A DNA stretch of 5,668 nt, taken from positions 1-5,668 of the forward strand of contig JBDSTZ010000492.1 in assembly GCA_039927975.1 (NCBI GenBank), in the 5' to 3' direction. The notes beneath the pieces were generated by a model, which made no database searches, was not told the DNA's origin, and saw only the letters and a list, made by a program, of their open reading frames with translations. The DNA is from JBDSTZ01 sp039927975. Lineage in GTDB: Bacteria; Pseudomonadota; Gammaproteobacteria; Burkholderiales; Burkholderiaceae_D. The position numbers and the translations under genes are program-made. Positions 1-5,554 of the stretch are shown one piece after another. Position 1 is the first letter of the stretch, and each line of letters opens with the position of its first letter.

Positions 1-2
1 GC

Positions 3-89
3 AAAAAGTGGACGATGCCGATCCGGGACTGGAAAGCCGCACTGAACCGCTTCGCCATCCAGTTTGAAGACCGGCTTCCGCAGACTTAA
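3..89 (+). CDS. C-terminal 28 residues of an IS256-family (mutator-type) transposase, partial
   Basis: The frame is open from the window start and ends at TAA 87-89. The residues include KWTMPIRDWKAALNRF followed by an acidic/aromatic stretch and RLPQT. The pattern W-x-x-x-x-(R/Q)-x-W-K-x-A-L-N-x-F-x-I-x-F-x-x-R is the usual extreme C-terminus of IS256-family DDE transposases, which move the element by copy-paste through a circular intermediate. The catalytic DDE residues lie upstream, outside the window, so it cannot be judged whether the enzyme is intact. The inverted repeat about 11 bases after the stop is consistent with this identity. No start is visible. A closely related mutator-like family is the only alternative considered. 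Confidence 0.72.
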   Translation, partial: KKWTMPIRDWKAALNRFAIQFEDRLPQT

Positions 90-99
90 ACGAAAACCC

Positions 100-125
100 G
101 TTTACACAGAATTCGGTACACCCCC
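100..125 (+). repeat. Probable right terminal inverted repeat of the IS
   Basis: The segment opens with GTTTACACAGAATTCGG and ends in TACACCCCC, immediately downstream of the transposase stop. Read inward from the tip it starts with a G run and GTGTACC, and contains TTCTGTGTAAAC, the style of IS256-family ends. The matching left repeat is outside the window, so this is assigned by resemblance and position only. Confidence 0.6.
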
Positions 126-241
126 GCCAGTGACGTCACAACGCGTTAATCGGCTCGATACCTGCCACCCGCCTGACCCGCATCGCCTCCCTTATCGCTT
201 GGACAACCCTCCCGCCGAACCCCGCCGCCCCCGCAATGCCC

Positions 242-247
242 TACAAT
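242..247 (+). promoter_or_regulatory. Candidate -10 hexamer for the rpfE-recJ unit (possible leaderless transcript)
   Basis: TACAAT matches the sigma70 -10 consensus at 5 of 6 bases and stands out in a very GC-rich context. It ends 7 bases before the ATG at 255, so transcription from it would start at or next to the start codon. No recognisable -35 is found at 15-19 bases upstream (the region is C-rich), and TTGGAC at 199-204 is too far away (37-base spacer). No Shine-Dalgarno sequence precedes the start. This is either a leaderless message or a chance match. Confidence 0.4.
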
Positions 248-254
248 ATGCGGC

Positions 255-1286
255 ATGACCGAATTGACGCTTGTCCTGCCGTTTGCCCTGCCTCCCCCCG
301 AACTGGCGCCCGACCTGGTGCGCGCGCTGCGCACGCCCTCGCTGGCGGCCCTGATCACCCGCACGTCCAGCCACCATTCGGACCCGTTCGACAACGCCGC
401 GCGCGCCCTGCCGCACGAACTGTGGCTGGCCCGCGCGCTCGGCCTGGGCCAAAGTCCGCACCAGCAATCCGCCCTGCGCCTGGCCGCCGCCGTCATGCGC
501 GGCCACGGCCTCGATCCTGGCGAGGGCCACTGGCTGATCGTCCACCCCGCCCATGTCGAGATTTCGCGCAGCCACCTGCTGATGCACGACCTGCGCCGCC
601 TCGGCCTGGCCGACGCCGAATCGCGCGCCCTGTTCGACAGCGCCAAGCCATATTTCGACGAGTCCGGCCACACCTTGCTGTACGCCGACGCCCAGACCTG
701 GTTCCTGCGCGCCGACGCCTGGCGCGGCCTGGACACCGCCAGCCCCGACGCCGCCACCGGCATGAACCTGACCGACTGGCTGCCACTCGGTACCGCCGCG
801 AGCGCCTACCGCAAGCTGCAAAATGAAGTGCAAATGCTGTGGCACGGGCATCCGGCCAACGCGGCGCGCGAGGCGCGCGGCCTGGCCGCCATCAACGGCT
901 TCTGGCCCTGGGCAGGCGCCGAAGCCGCCGACCGCTCATCGCCAGGCATTGCGCTGGCCACCCGCGCGGCCCCTTCCTGGCTGACCCGCCTGGCCACCCA
1001 CCCCGACACCAGCCTGTCAGCGCTTGACGCCGTCAACGCCCCGCTGCTGGTCGACGGCAGTCTCGCCGAATCGGCCCTGGCCGCCGACTGGGCCGGCTGG
1101 CTAACCCAGATGCAGCGGCTTGAAGACGAACTGTTCGCCCCCCTGCTAGCCGCCCTCGCCACCGGCCGCCGCAAGCGCCTGCGCCTGGTGCTGAGCCGGC
1201 GCGAAGCCCAACTCGATATCACCACCAGTCCGATGGCGCAACGCGCCTTCTGGCGCCGTCCCAGCCTTGACCGATTGTCCCCATGA
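255..1286 (+). CDS. rpfE: RpfE-like conserved protein encoded next to recJ
   Basis: A 343-residue soluble protein with no signal peptide or membrane segment. It resembles the RpfE-type proteins that lie beside recJ in many beta- and gammaproteobacteria. In Xanthomonas, rpfE belongs to the rpf region (regulation of pathogenicity factors), but its biochemical role is not established; homologues are sometimes automatically named as phosphoglycerate-mutase-like. Visible conserved-looking blocks are GHWLIVHPAHVEISRSHLL (about residues 91-109) and EVQMLWHGHPANAAREARG (191-209), running into INGFWPW (213-219). The last resembles the H-P-x-N-x-x-R-x-x-x-G-x-x-x-N-x-F-W motif recalled for this family. 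The C-terminus is basic (GRRKRLRLVLSRR, 304-316). The ATG at 255 is chosen because the frame scores well from there, although no Shine-Dalgarno sequence is present. The stop overlaps the recJ start by ATGA, which suggests translational coupling. The identity is by family resemblance plus synteny; the function is uncertain. Confidence 0.78.
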   Translation: MTELTLVLPFALPPPELAPDLVRALRTPSLAALITRTSSHHSDPFDNAARALPHELWLARALGLGQSPHQQSALRLAAAVMRGHGLDPGEGHWLIVHPAHVEISRSHLLMHDLRRLGLADAESRALFDSAKPYFDESGHTLLYADAQTWFLRADAWRGLDTASPDAATGMNLTDWLPLGTAASAYRKLQNEVQMLWHGHPANAAREARGLAAINGFWPWAGAEAADRSSPGIALATRAAPSWLTRLATHPDTSLSALDAVNAPLLVDGSLAESALAADWAGWLTQMQRLEDELFAPLLAALATGRRKRLRLVLSRREAQLDITTSPMAQRAFWRRPSLDRLSP

Positions 1287-2977
1287 CCCGCATCAGCACC
1301 CGCCCCTGCTCCTTCCGCACTTCCGAAATGCTGCGCCAGACCGGCGTGCACCCGGTCCTGGCCCGCGTCTACGCCTCGCGCGGCCTGCTCGACGCGCGCG
1401 AACTGTCGAGCGAACTGGCGGCCCTGATCGCGCCGGCCGGCCTGTTGCACATCGACGCCGCCGCCGTCTTCCTGGCCGACGCCATCGCCGCGCAAAAGAA
1501 GATGGTGATCGTCGCCGACTACGACTGCGACGGCGCCACCGCCTGCGCCACCGCCCTGCGCGGCCTGCGCGCGATGGGCGCGCTGGTCGACTTCATCGTC
1601 CCCAACCGCTTTGAATACGGCTACGGCCTGACGCCCGAAATCGTCGCGCTGACCGCGCGCGAGAAGTCGCCCGACATCATCATCACGGTCGACAACGGCA
1701 TCGCCAGCATCGACGGCGTGGAGGAAGCGAACCGGCGCGGCATCGAAGTGGTGGTGACCGACCACCACCTGCCGGCCGACCGCCTGCCGGCCGCGCGCGT
1801 GATCGTCAACCCCAACCAGCCCGAGTGCGGCTTCCCCAGCAAGCACCTGGCCGGCGTCGGCGTGGTGTTTTACGTGCTGCTCGCGCTGCGCGCCGAACTG
1901 CGCCGGCGCGGCGTGTTCGACGCCCAGACCCAGCCCAAGCTCGACAACCTGCTCGACCTGGTCGCGCTGGGCACCGTGGCCGACGTGGTGCGGCTCGACG
2001 CCAACAACCGCATCCTGGTCGCCCAGGGCATCAAGCGCATGCGCGCCGGCCGCATGCACGCCGGCGTGGCGGCGCTGTTCCGGGTCGCCGGGCGCGAAGC
2101 GCGCAGCGCCTCGCCGTTCGACCTCGGCTTCGCGCTCGGCCCGCGCTTGAACGCGGCCGGCCGGCTCGACGACATGTCGCTCGGGATCGAGTGCCTCACC
2201 ACCGACAACGAGGGCCGCGCCTGGGCCATCGCCCAGCAGCTCAACGACATCAACCTGCGGCGCCGCGAAATCGAGGCCGAGATGCAGGACACCGCCCTGC
2301 TCCACCTCGACCGCTTCGAGCCCGCCGACAGCAGCACCATCAGCGTGTTCGACGCCGGCTGGCACCAGGGCGTGATCGGCATCGTCGCCTCGCGCCTGAA
2401 AGAGAAATTCTTCCGCCCGACGATCACCTTCGCGCCGGGCGGCGACGGCTGGATAAAGGGCTCGGGCCGCTCGATCCCCGGCTTCCACCTGCGCGACGCG
2501 CTCGACCTGGTATCGAAACGCGCGCCCAGCCTGATCGACAAATTCGGTGGCCACGCAATGGCGGCCGGCCTGACCATCCGCGCAGACGCCTTCGACGCCT
2601 TTTCGCAAGCGTTCGAGGAAGTCGGCCGCGCCTGGCTCAGCGCGGCCCAGCTCGAGCGCGTAATCGAAACCGACGGCCCGCTCGAAGACGCCTACTACAC
2701 GACCGACTTCATTTCGCTGATGGACAGCCAGGTGTGGGGCCAGGGCTTCGCGCCGCCGGTCTTCTGCGACGAATTCCGGGTCGTCAGCCAGCGCATCCTG
2801 AAGGAGCGCCACCTCAAGCTGCTCCTCGAACGCAACGGCCAGCGCTTCGACGCGATCTGGTTCGGCCATACCGAGGCAATGGGCGAACGCGCCCGCGTCG
2901 CCTTCCGCCTCGACGCCAACGAATACAATGGCGTCACGCGCGTGCAGCTGATGGTCGAACACGCCGAATCGGCCTGA
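1283..2977 (+). CDS. recJ: Single-stranded-DNA-specific 5'-3' exonuclease RecJ
   Basis: A 564-residue cytoplasmic nuclease, close to the usual RecJ length (E. coli 577). RecJ degrades single-stranded DNA 5' to 3' in RecF-pathway recombination, base excision and mismatch repair. The DHH phosphoesterase domain carries the metal-binding motifs in order: VIVADYDCDGATA (75-87, D79/D81/D83), ITVDNGI (134-140, D137), VVTDHHLP (157-164, D160-H161-H162) and LGTVADVV (229-236, D234). GPRLNAAGR (286-294) is the conserved link. The DHHA1 domain shows GWHQGVIGIVASRLKEKF (359-376), GSGRSIPGFHLRDAL (393-407) and FGGHAMAAGL (421-430). The remaining C-terminal part (from about 450) is the OB-fold region. All expected acidic and histidine residues are present, so the enzyme looks active. 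One point to note: motif I is DYDCDG, with Cys82 where Val is common. The start overlaps the rpfE stop (ATGA), so it is probably translated by coupling. Confidence 0.97.
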   Translation: MTRISTRPCSFRTSEMLRQTGVHPVLARVYASRGLLDARELSSELAALIAPAGLLHIDAAAVFLADAIAAQKKMVIVADYDCDGATACATALRGLRAMGALVDFIVPNRFEYGYGLTPEIVALTAREKSPDIIITVDNGIASIDGVEEANRRGIEVVVTDHHLPADRLPAARVIVNPNQPECGFPSKHLAGVGVVFYVLLALRAELRRRGVFDAQTQPKLDNLLDLVALGTVADVVRLDANNRILVAQGIKRMRAGRMHAGVAALFRVAGREARSASPFDLGFALGPRLNAAGRLDDMSLGIECLTTDNEGRAWAIAQQLNDINLRRREIEAEMQDTALLHLDRFEPADSSTISVFDAGWHQGVIGIVASRLKEKFFRPTITFAPGGDGWIKGSGRSIPGFHLRDALDLVSKRAPSLIDKFGGHAMAAGLTIRADAFDAFSQAFEEVGRAWLSAAQLERVIETDGPLEDAYYTTDFISLMDSQVWGQGFAPPVFCDEFRVVSQRILKERHLKLLLERNGQRFDAIWFGHTEAMGERARVAFRLDANEYNGVTRVQLMVEHAESA

Positions 2978-2988
2978 CGCGCCGCGCC

Positions 2989-3903
2989 ATGGAACTGAAC
3001 CAGCTGCGCATCTTTACCGCCATCGCCCGCGAAGGCAGCATCGCCAGGGCGGCCGAGCGGGTGTTCCTGAGCCAGCCGGCCGTCAGCGCCCAACTGAAAG
3101 CGCTCGAAGAACAGCTCGGCCTGAAACTGTTCGAGCGCCAGCCGCGCGGCATGGACCTCACCGGCGCCGGCCGCCACATGCTGATCGAGGCGGACAAGCT
3201 GCTCAAGGCGGCCGACGCCCTGCTGAACGAATCGCGCCGTCTGCGCGGCGCGGAACTGAGCGGCGAATTCAAGCTGGGCACCATATCCGATCCGGTCATG
3301 CTGCGCCTTGGCCTGCTGTTTTCACTGATGCTGCCGGCTTTCCCCGGCCTCAAGCCGGTCCTGCGCCAAGGGATCTCCGGCCATATCGTCGAGCGCGTGG
3401 CGAAGGGCGAGCTGCACGCCGGCTACGTCATCGGCGCGCCATCGGACCCGCGCGTGACGGCGCTGCGGGTCGCGCCGGTCACCCTGCGCATCGTCGCGCC
3501 GGCGGCCTGGCGCGCGCAAGTGATGCAGGCCGACTGGGACGCGATGGCGCGCCTGCCATGGATCGCCACCAGCGAACAATGCTCGTTCCGTCAAATCGCC
3601 GCGCGCATGATGGCGCGCCACGGCGTGACGCCGCGCAGCGTGGTGGAGATGGACGAGGAATCGGCGCTGATCGACCTGGTCAGGCAGGGCATCGGCCTGA
3701 CCCTGCTGCGCGAAGACGTCGCGCTGCGCGCCGAAGTGGCCGGTGAATTGTGCATCTGGCCGCCGGGTACCGAGATCGACGGCCTGTACTTTGTCCATCC
3801 GGCCGGCGGCGCGCACGCGCAGCTGTGCGGCGCCCTGCTGCCCCTGATCCGTCAGGTGTGGCAACTGCCCCCTGACGCGACGGCCAGTGAACCCGCATCC
3901 TGA
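2989..3903 (+). CDS. LysR-family transcriptional regulator
   Basis: A 304-residue protein of standard LysR length. The N-terminal winged helix-turn-helix spans about residues 1-62: MELNQLRIFTAIAREGSIA, then AAERVFLSQPAVSAQLKALE (21-40) as the recognition region and LGLKLFERQPRGMDLTGAG (43-61) as the wing. A linker helix follows (about 64-90), then the two-lobed inducer-binding domain (93-290), with typical elements such as the ELHAGYVIGAPSD segment (141-153) and LVRQGIGLTLLREDVA (230-245). Such proteins act as tetramers that bind DNA near a target promoter and respond to a small ligand. The frame is open far upstream through recJ, but the canonical MELNQLRIF start fixes the beginning at 2989. 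No clear Shine-Dalgarno sequence lies in the 11-base gap after recJ, so translation may depend on recJ reinitiation. The effector and targets cannot be read from the sequence. The neighbouring permease is convergent, not divergent, so it is not an obvious target. Confidence 0.95.
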   Translation: MELNQLRIFTAIAREGSIARAAERVFLSQPAVSAQLKALEEQLGLKLFERQPRGMDLTGAGRHMLIEADKLLKAADALLNESRRLRGAELSGEFKLGTISDPVMLRLGLLFSLMLPAFPGLKPVLRQGISGHIVERVAKGELHAGYVIGAPSDPRVTALRVAPVTLRIVAPAAWRAQVMQADWDAMARLPWIATSEQCSFRQIAARMMARHGVTPRSVVEMDEESALIDLVRQGIGLTLLREDVALRAEVAGELCIWPPGTEIDGLYFVHPAGGAHAQLCGALLPLIRQVWQLPPDATASEPAS

Positions 3904-3930
3904 ACGGCACGCGCGTCCGCAAGGCCGCCG

Positions 3931-4896
3931 CTAGCGCGCCGGCGCCGCCATCATCCGCGGGCCCGCGCCCCGCAGTTGGCGGCGTTGATACAGATTGTTC
4001 AGCACCAGCGCGCTGGCCGTCAGCGTGGCGCCGGCCACCTGACTGGCGTCGGGGACCACGCCGGTCAGCGCCGAAATCGCAAACGCGCTCACCGGCACCA
4101 CATCCATGAACAGCACCCCGTTGAGCGGCGTGATGATCTTGTTGCCGAGGTTCCAGCACAGCACACCGAGGAAGCCCGCCACCAGCGCCATGTACAGCAG
4201 GTGCGGGGCCACCGCGACGATGCGCGGCAAGGTGGGCCGCGCGATGACGCCGGTCGCGATCAGCAAGCCGTCGATCGCCAGGATCGTCGTCAAACCGAGC
4301 AAGGTCGTCAGCGCCGTGTAGCGATAGGCCGACCAGGCCGGAAAATAGCTCGCGCCCACGCTGTAGATCACCCAGGCCAGTGCGCCCAGCAGCATCGGCG
4401 CGCAGGCCAGCAACGCGCTGGCGCCATGCACGCCGGCCAGGCTTGCGGGCTCGCCCTTGGTAATGACCAGCGCCATGCCAGCCAGCGACAACAGGATGAA
4501 GCCGGCGGTCGGCAGCGCCGGCCGCGTGCCACGCAGGCCCCAGCCGACCAGCGCGCCCAGCATCGGCATCGTGGCCATCACGATCGACGCCGTCAACGCG
4601 CCGTCGGGCCCCGCCAGCTGCTGGCCGAAAAACACCAGGAAGCCGAATCCGGCGAAGCCCAGGCTGCCCAGCACCCAGGCCAGCAACACGCGCTCGCCCT
4701 TGAGCGACAGCGCCGCGCGCCCTTCCTTCCACAACAGCAGAAGCACGAAAGCAATCCCGGCGCCGGTGTAGCGCAGCGCGGTCAGGGTGAACGGATCGAG
4801 CCAGCGCAACGCCGACGCCATGACCGGAAACATGCCGCCCCAAGTGACGGTGGCGACGAGGCAAAAAATGACGCCGGAAAGGTAGGTGTTGCGCAT
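3931..4896 (-). CDS. EamA/DMT-superfamily inner-membrane permease
   Basis: A 321-residue hydrophobic protein with about ten predicted membrane helices (roughly residues 5-29, 36-55, 70-91, 98-120, 129-145, 160-180, 190-215, 228-248, 257-279 and 287-302). This is the two-repeat 10-helix plan of the drug/metabolite transporter superfamily (RhaT/YdcZ-like EamA proteins). Family-typical features are ATVTWGGMFPVMASAL near the N-terminus (15-30), LDPFTLTALRYTGAG in the first repeat (33-47), and in the second repeat WNLGNKIITPLNGVLFMDVVPV (start 248) with conserved Pro residues. Members export amino acids, metabolites or drugs; the substrate cannot be predicted here. The tail (QRRQLRGAGPR) is positively charged and so probably cytoplasmic. 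The ATG at 4896 is supported by AGGAG with a 6-base spacer. The gene is convergent with the LysR gene. Confidence 0.93.
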   Translation of the reverse strand: MRNTYLSGVIFCLVATVTWGGMFPVMASALRWLDPFTLTALRYTGAGIAFVLLLLWKEGRAALSLKGERVLLAWVLGSLGFAGFGFLVFFGQQLAGPDGALTASIVMATMPMLGALVGWGLRGTRPALPTAGFILLSLAGMALVITKGEPASLAGVHGASALLACAPMLLGALAWVIYSVGASYFPAWSAYRYTALTTLLGLTTILAIDGLLIATGVIARPTLPRIVAVAPHLLYMALVAGFLGVLCWNLGNKIITPLNGVLFMDVVPVSAFAISALTGVVPDASQVAGATLTASALVLNNLYQRRQLRGAGPRMMAAPAR

Positions 4897-4902
4897 GTGC
4901 TG

Positions 4903-4907
4903 CTCCT
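4903..4907 (-). promoter_or_regulatory. Ribosome binding site of the EamA permease
   Basis: On the minus strand AGGAG is followed by CAGCAC and then ATG, a near-ideal 6-base spacer. It fixes the permease start at 4896. Confidence 0.8.
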
Positions 4908-4935
4908 GTCGATAAACGCTCGAAAAAGTTTGTCT

Positions 4936-4957
4936 TGCCGGGCTCTTCGCCCCGGCA
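4936..4957 (-). other. Hairpin in the leader of the EamA permease
   Basis: TGCCGGG (4936-4942) and CCCGGCA (4951-4957) are perfect 7-base complements around an 8-base loop. A shifted pairing of GGGC with GCCC and a five-base loop is also possible. Read on the minus strand, the stem is followed within 8 bases by CTTTTT, then by the permease ribosome binding site. It could be a weak terminator or attenuator ahead of the permease, or a 5'-end stabilising stem. The gap between the stem and the T run is longer than in a classical intrinsic terminator. Confidence 0.4.
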
Positions 4958-4960
4958 CCG

Positions 4961-4966
4961 ACTATA
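4961..4966 (-). promoter_or_regulatory. Candidate -10 of the EamA permease promoter
   Basis: The minus strand reads TATAGT, 5 of 6 to the sigma70 -10 consensus, about 65 bases before the permease start. The best 16-19 base spacings give no good -35 (TGGTAG at 17 bases). If used, transcription would begin within or beside the hairpin at 4936-4957. The assignment is weak. Confidence 0.28.
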
Positions 4967-5076
4967 TCGACGCCCGCTTCGCCCTACCATTCGTCGTTTG
5001 CGAGGTCCGTCATCGGTTTTTCCGAGGCCGGCGCGCGGCCCCCGCACATCCGCCCTCAAAACCTGCGAAGCGCTCC

Positions 5077-5133
5077 ATGATCTGGCGCAAACTCGCGGCG
5101 GGTATTTGCCTATGTCTACTACTAGGTACTTGA
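5077..5133 (+). CDS. Possible 18-residue hydrophobic peptide, signal-sequence-like
   Basis: ATG 5077 to TGA 5131-5133 encodes MIWRKLAAGICLCLLLGT: a positively charged start (Arg-Lys) followed by a hydrophobic core, like the front of a signal peptide. It ends in a stop just where a cleavage site would be expected. Only a poor ribosome site (GAAGCG) lies upstream. It could be a small membrane peptide, a leader ORF, the remains of a secreted-protein gene, or chance in GC-rich DNA. No downstream frame continues it convincingly. Confidence 0.15.
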   Translation: MIWRKLAAGICLCLLLGT

Positions 5134-5306
5134 CGTGGCGCATCCCATTACACTGGTTTTTCCGGACCAGCTGCTCGCCGATCCGATTCCGTTCCCTGGC
5201 GCCTGCCTGACTCCACTACCGATGCGTGGCGGACCCGCCGGTCCGTGGCGACGCCGCGCGCCGCCCGCATCGCTGGACGCCAGGCCGATATCACGAGAAG
5301 GAATAT

Positions 5307-5375
5307 ATGAACCGATTGCCATCCTGGGTCGGCAGCAAGCGCCTGTTCGTCTTCGTCTCAAGGAGAATGCAATGA
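5307..5375 (+). CDS. Possible 22-residue peptide, first ORF of the small-ORF chain
   Basis: ATG 5307 to TGA 5373-5375, preceded by AAGGA (5298-5302) with a short 4-base spacer. The peptide is basic and hydrophobic: it opens with MNRLPSWVGSK, then a LFVFV core and RRMQ. Its stop overlaps the next start as ATGA, so its translation could deliver ribosomes to the 54-codon ORF. Codon use is mixed (CGA, CCA, AGG, AGA), which weakens the case that it encodes a conserved protein; a leader-peptide role is possible. Not recognised. Confidence 0.28.
   Translation: MNRLPSWVGSKRLFVFVSRRMQ
5360..5366 (+). promoter_or_regulatory. Strong Shine-Dalgarno sequence deciding the start at 5372
   Basis: AAGGAGA sits 5 bases before ATG 5372. 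Together with the ATGA overlap, it selects this internal methionine over the upstream GTG of the same frame at 5135. Confidence 0.6.
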
Positions 5376-5536
5376 GTCTGACCGTTGTTGACCACCTCGA
5401 ACCGCCGATGGCGCGCGGCGTCTTCGGCGGTGCTCGCGCCGTGATCGCGACCGGAGCGTCGCTACGCGCCCATCACGCCATCCCGGCCGTCGGCCATCCC
5501 TTGCCGGACGCCGTGCCGCCCAAGCCGGCGGCCTGA
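5372..5536 (+). CDS. Hypothetical 54-residue protein
   Basis: ATG 5372 to TGA 5534-5536 with an excellent ribosome site (AAGGAGA, 5-base spacer). The protein begins MSLTVVDHLEPPMARGVFGG, has a small-residue and histidine-containing middle (ATGASLRAHHAIPAVGH, about 26-42) and a proline-rich end (PLPDAVPPKPAA). There is no signal peptide, no membrane helix and no cysteine. Third codon positions are mostly G or C, as in the neighbouring real genes, which supports coding. The same frame is open upstream to GTG 5135, which would give 133 residues, but that start has no Shine-Dalgarno sequence. It is followed 18 bases later by another well-supported start, so it probably belongs to a small operon. 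Family not recognised. It could be a small accessory subunit, a precursor peptide or a lineage-specific protein; nothing in the sequence decides this. Confidence 0.5.
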   Translation: MSLTVVDHLEPPMARGVFGGARAVIATGASLRAHHAIPAVGHPLPDAVPPKPAA

Positions 5537-5540
5537 CGCG

Positions 5541-5547
5541 AAAGGAG
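5541..5547 (+). promoter_or_regulatory. Strong Shine-Dalgarno sequence for the ORF at 5555
   Basis: AAAGGAG lies 7 bases before ATG 5555, a near-consensus ribosome site that supports the start of the gene leaving the window. Confidence 0.6.
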
Positions 5548-5554
5548 CACAGCC

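Larger units (their letters stand above)
1..125 (+). mobile_element. Right end of an insertion sequence, probably IS256 family (truncated by window edge)
   Basis: This stretch holds the end of a transposase reading frame and then a probable terminal inverted repeat, so it reads as the right extremity of an IS whose body lies outside the window. The repeat candidate starts near base 100 with GTTTACACAGAATTCGG and finishes at the run of C ending near base 125. IS256-family elements typically end with a repeat of this style (TTTACACA, an AATTC-like core, then a pyrimidine-rich tip), and the family makes 8-9 bp target duplications. The duplication cannot be verified because the left end is not visible; if present, it would begin at about base 126. 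The exact outer boundary is uncertain by a base or two. Confidence 0.68.
4908..5306. other. Intergenic region between the permease and the small-ORF chain, no convincing gene
   Basis: About 400 bases between divergently oriented units. It holds the permease leader (hairpin and -10 candidate), a second small GC hairpin (GGCCG 5026-5030 with CGGCC 5036-5040), and an 18-codon signal-like ORF at 5077-5133. Base composition is less coding-like than in the flanking genes, and stops fall in every plus-strand frame between about 5120 and 5310. A longer open frame from GTG 5135 runs into the small-ORF chain but has no Shine-Dalgarno sequence at its start, and its codon use before about 5372 is poor. 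No tRNA, repeat array or recognisable operator was seen. The promoter for the downstream small ORFs is presumably here but was not found. Confidence 0.5.

Noticed and set aside
101..106. TTTACA in the IS end as an outward -35 for rpfE-recJ
   Set aside because: It matches the -35 consensus well, but no -10-like hexamer occurs at 15-19 bases downstream.
806..2962. 718-codon open frame on the minus strand opposite rpfE and recJ
   Set aside because: It is exactly antisense to a clear RecJ gene, its composition is dominated by Ala, Gly, Val, Asp, Glu and Gln, and no domain is visible. This is the usual shadow frame in high-GC coding DNA.
1825..2988. Long N-terminal extension of the LysR frame through recJ
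   Set aside because: The translation upstream of 2989 is Arg/Pro/Ala-rich shadow sequence of recJ. The family start MELNQLRIF marks the true beginning.
3976..5133. 385-codon plus-strand frame opposite the permease
   Set aside because: It is rich in Gln, Arg, His and Ala, without any domain, and antisense to a well-supported ten-helix permease with its own ribosome site.
3680..5143. 487-codon minus-strand frame overlapping the permease in another phase
   Set aside because: Shadow frame; the 321-residue permease frame has the membrane helices, the family motifs and the ribosome site.
5130..5154. Possible sigma70 promoter TTGACG ... TACACT for the small ORFs
   Set aside because: The spacer is 13 bases, too short for a normal sigma70 promoter, and the -10 matches at only 4 of 6 bases.
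5015..5164. Repeated decamer GGTTTTTCCG at 5015-5024 and 5155-5164
   Set aside because: Only two copies without shared flanks; short enough to be coincidence.
5135..5371. N-terminal extension (GTG 5135) of the 54-residue ORF, giving 133 residues; its opening (ITLVFPDQLLADP) faintly recalls the start of photolyase-related proteins
   Set aside because: There is no ribosome site at the GTG, the resemblance stops after a dozen residues, codon use is poor until about 5372, and a much better start exists at 5372.
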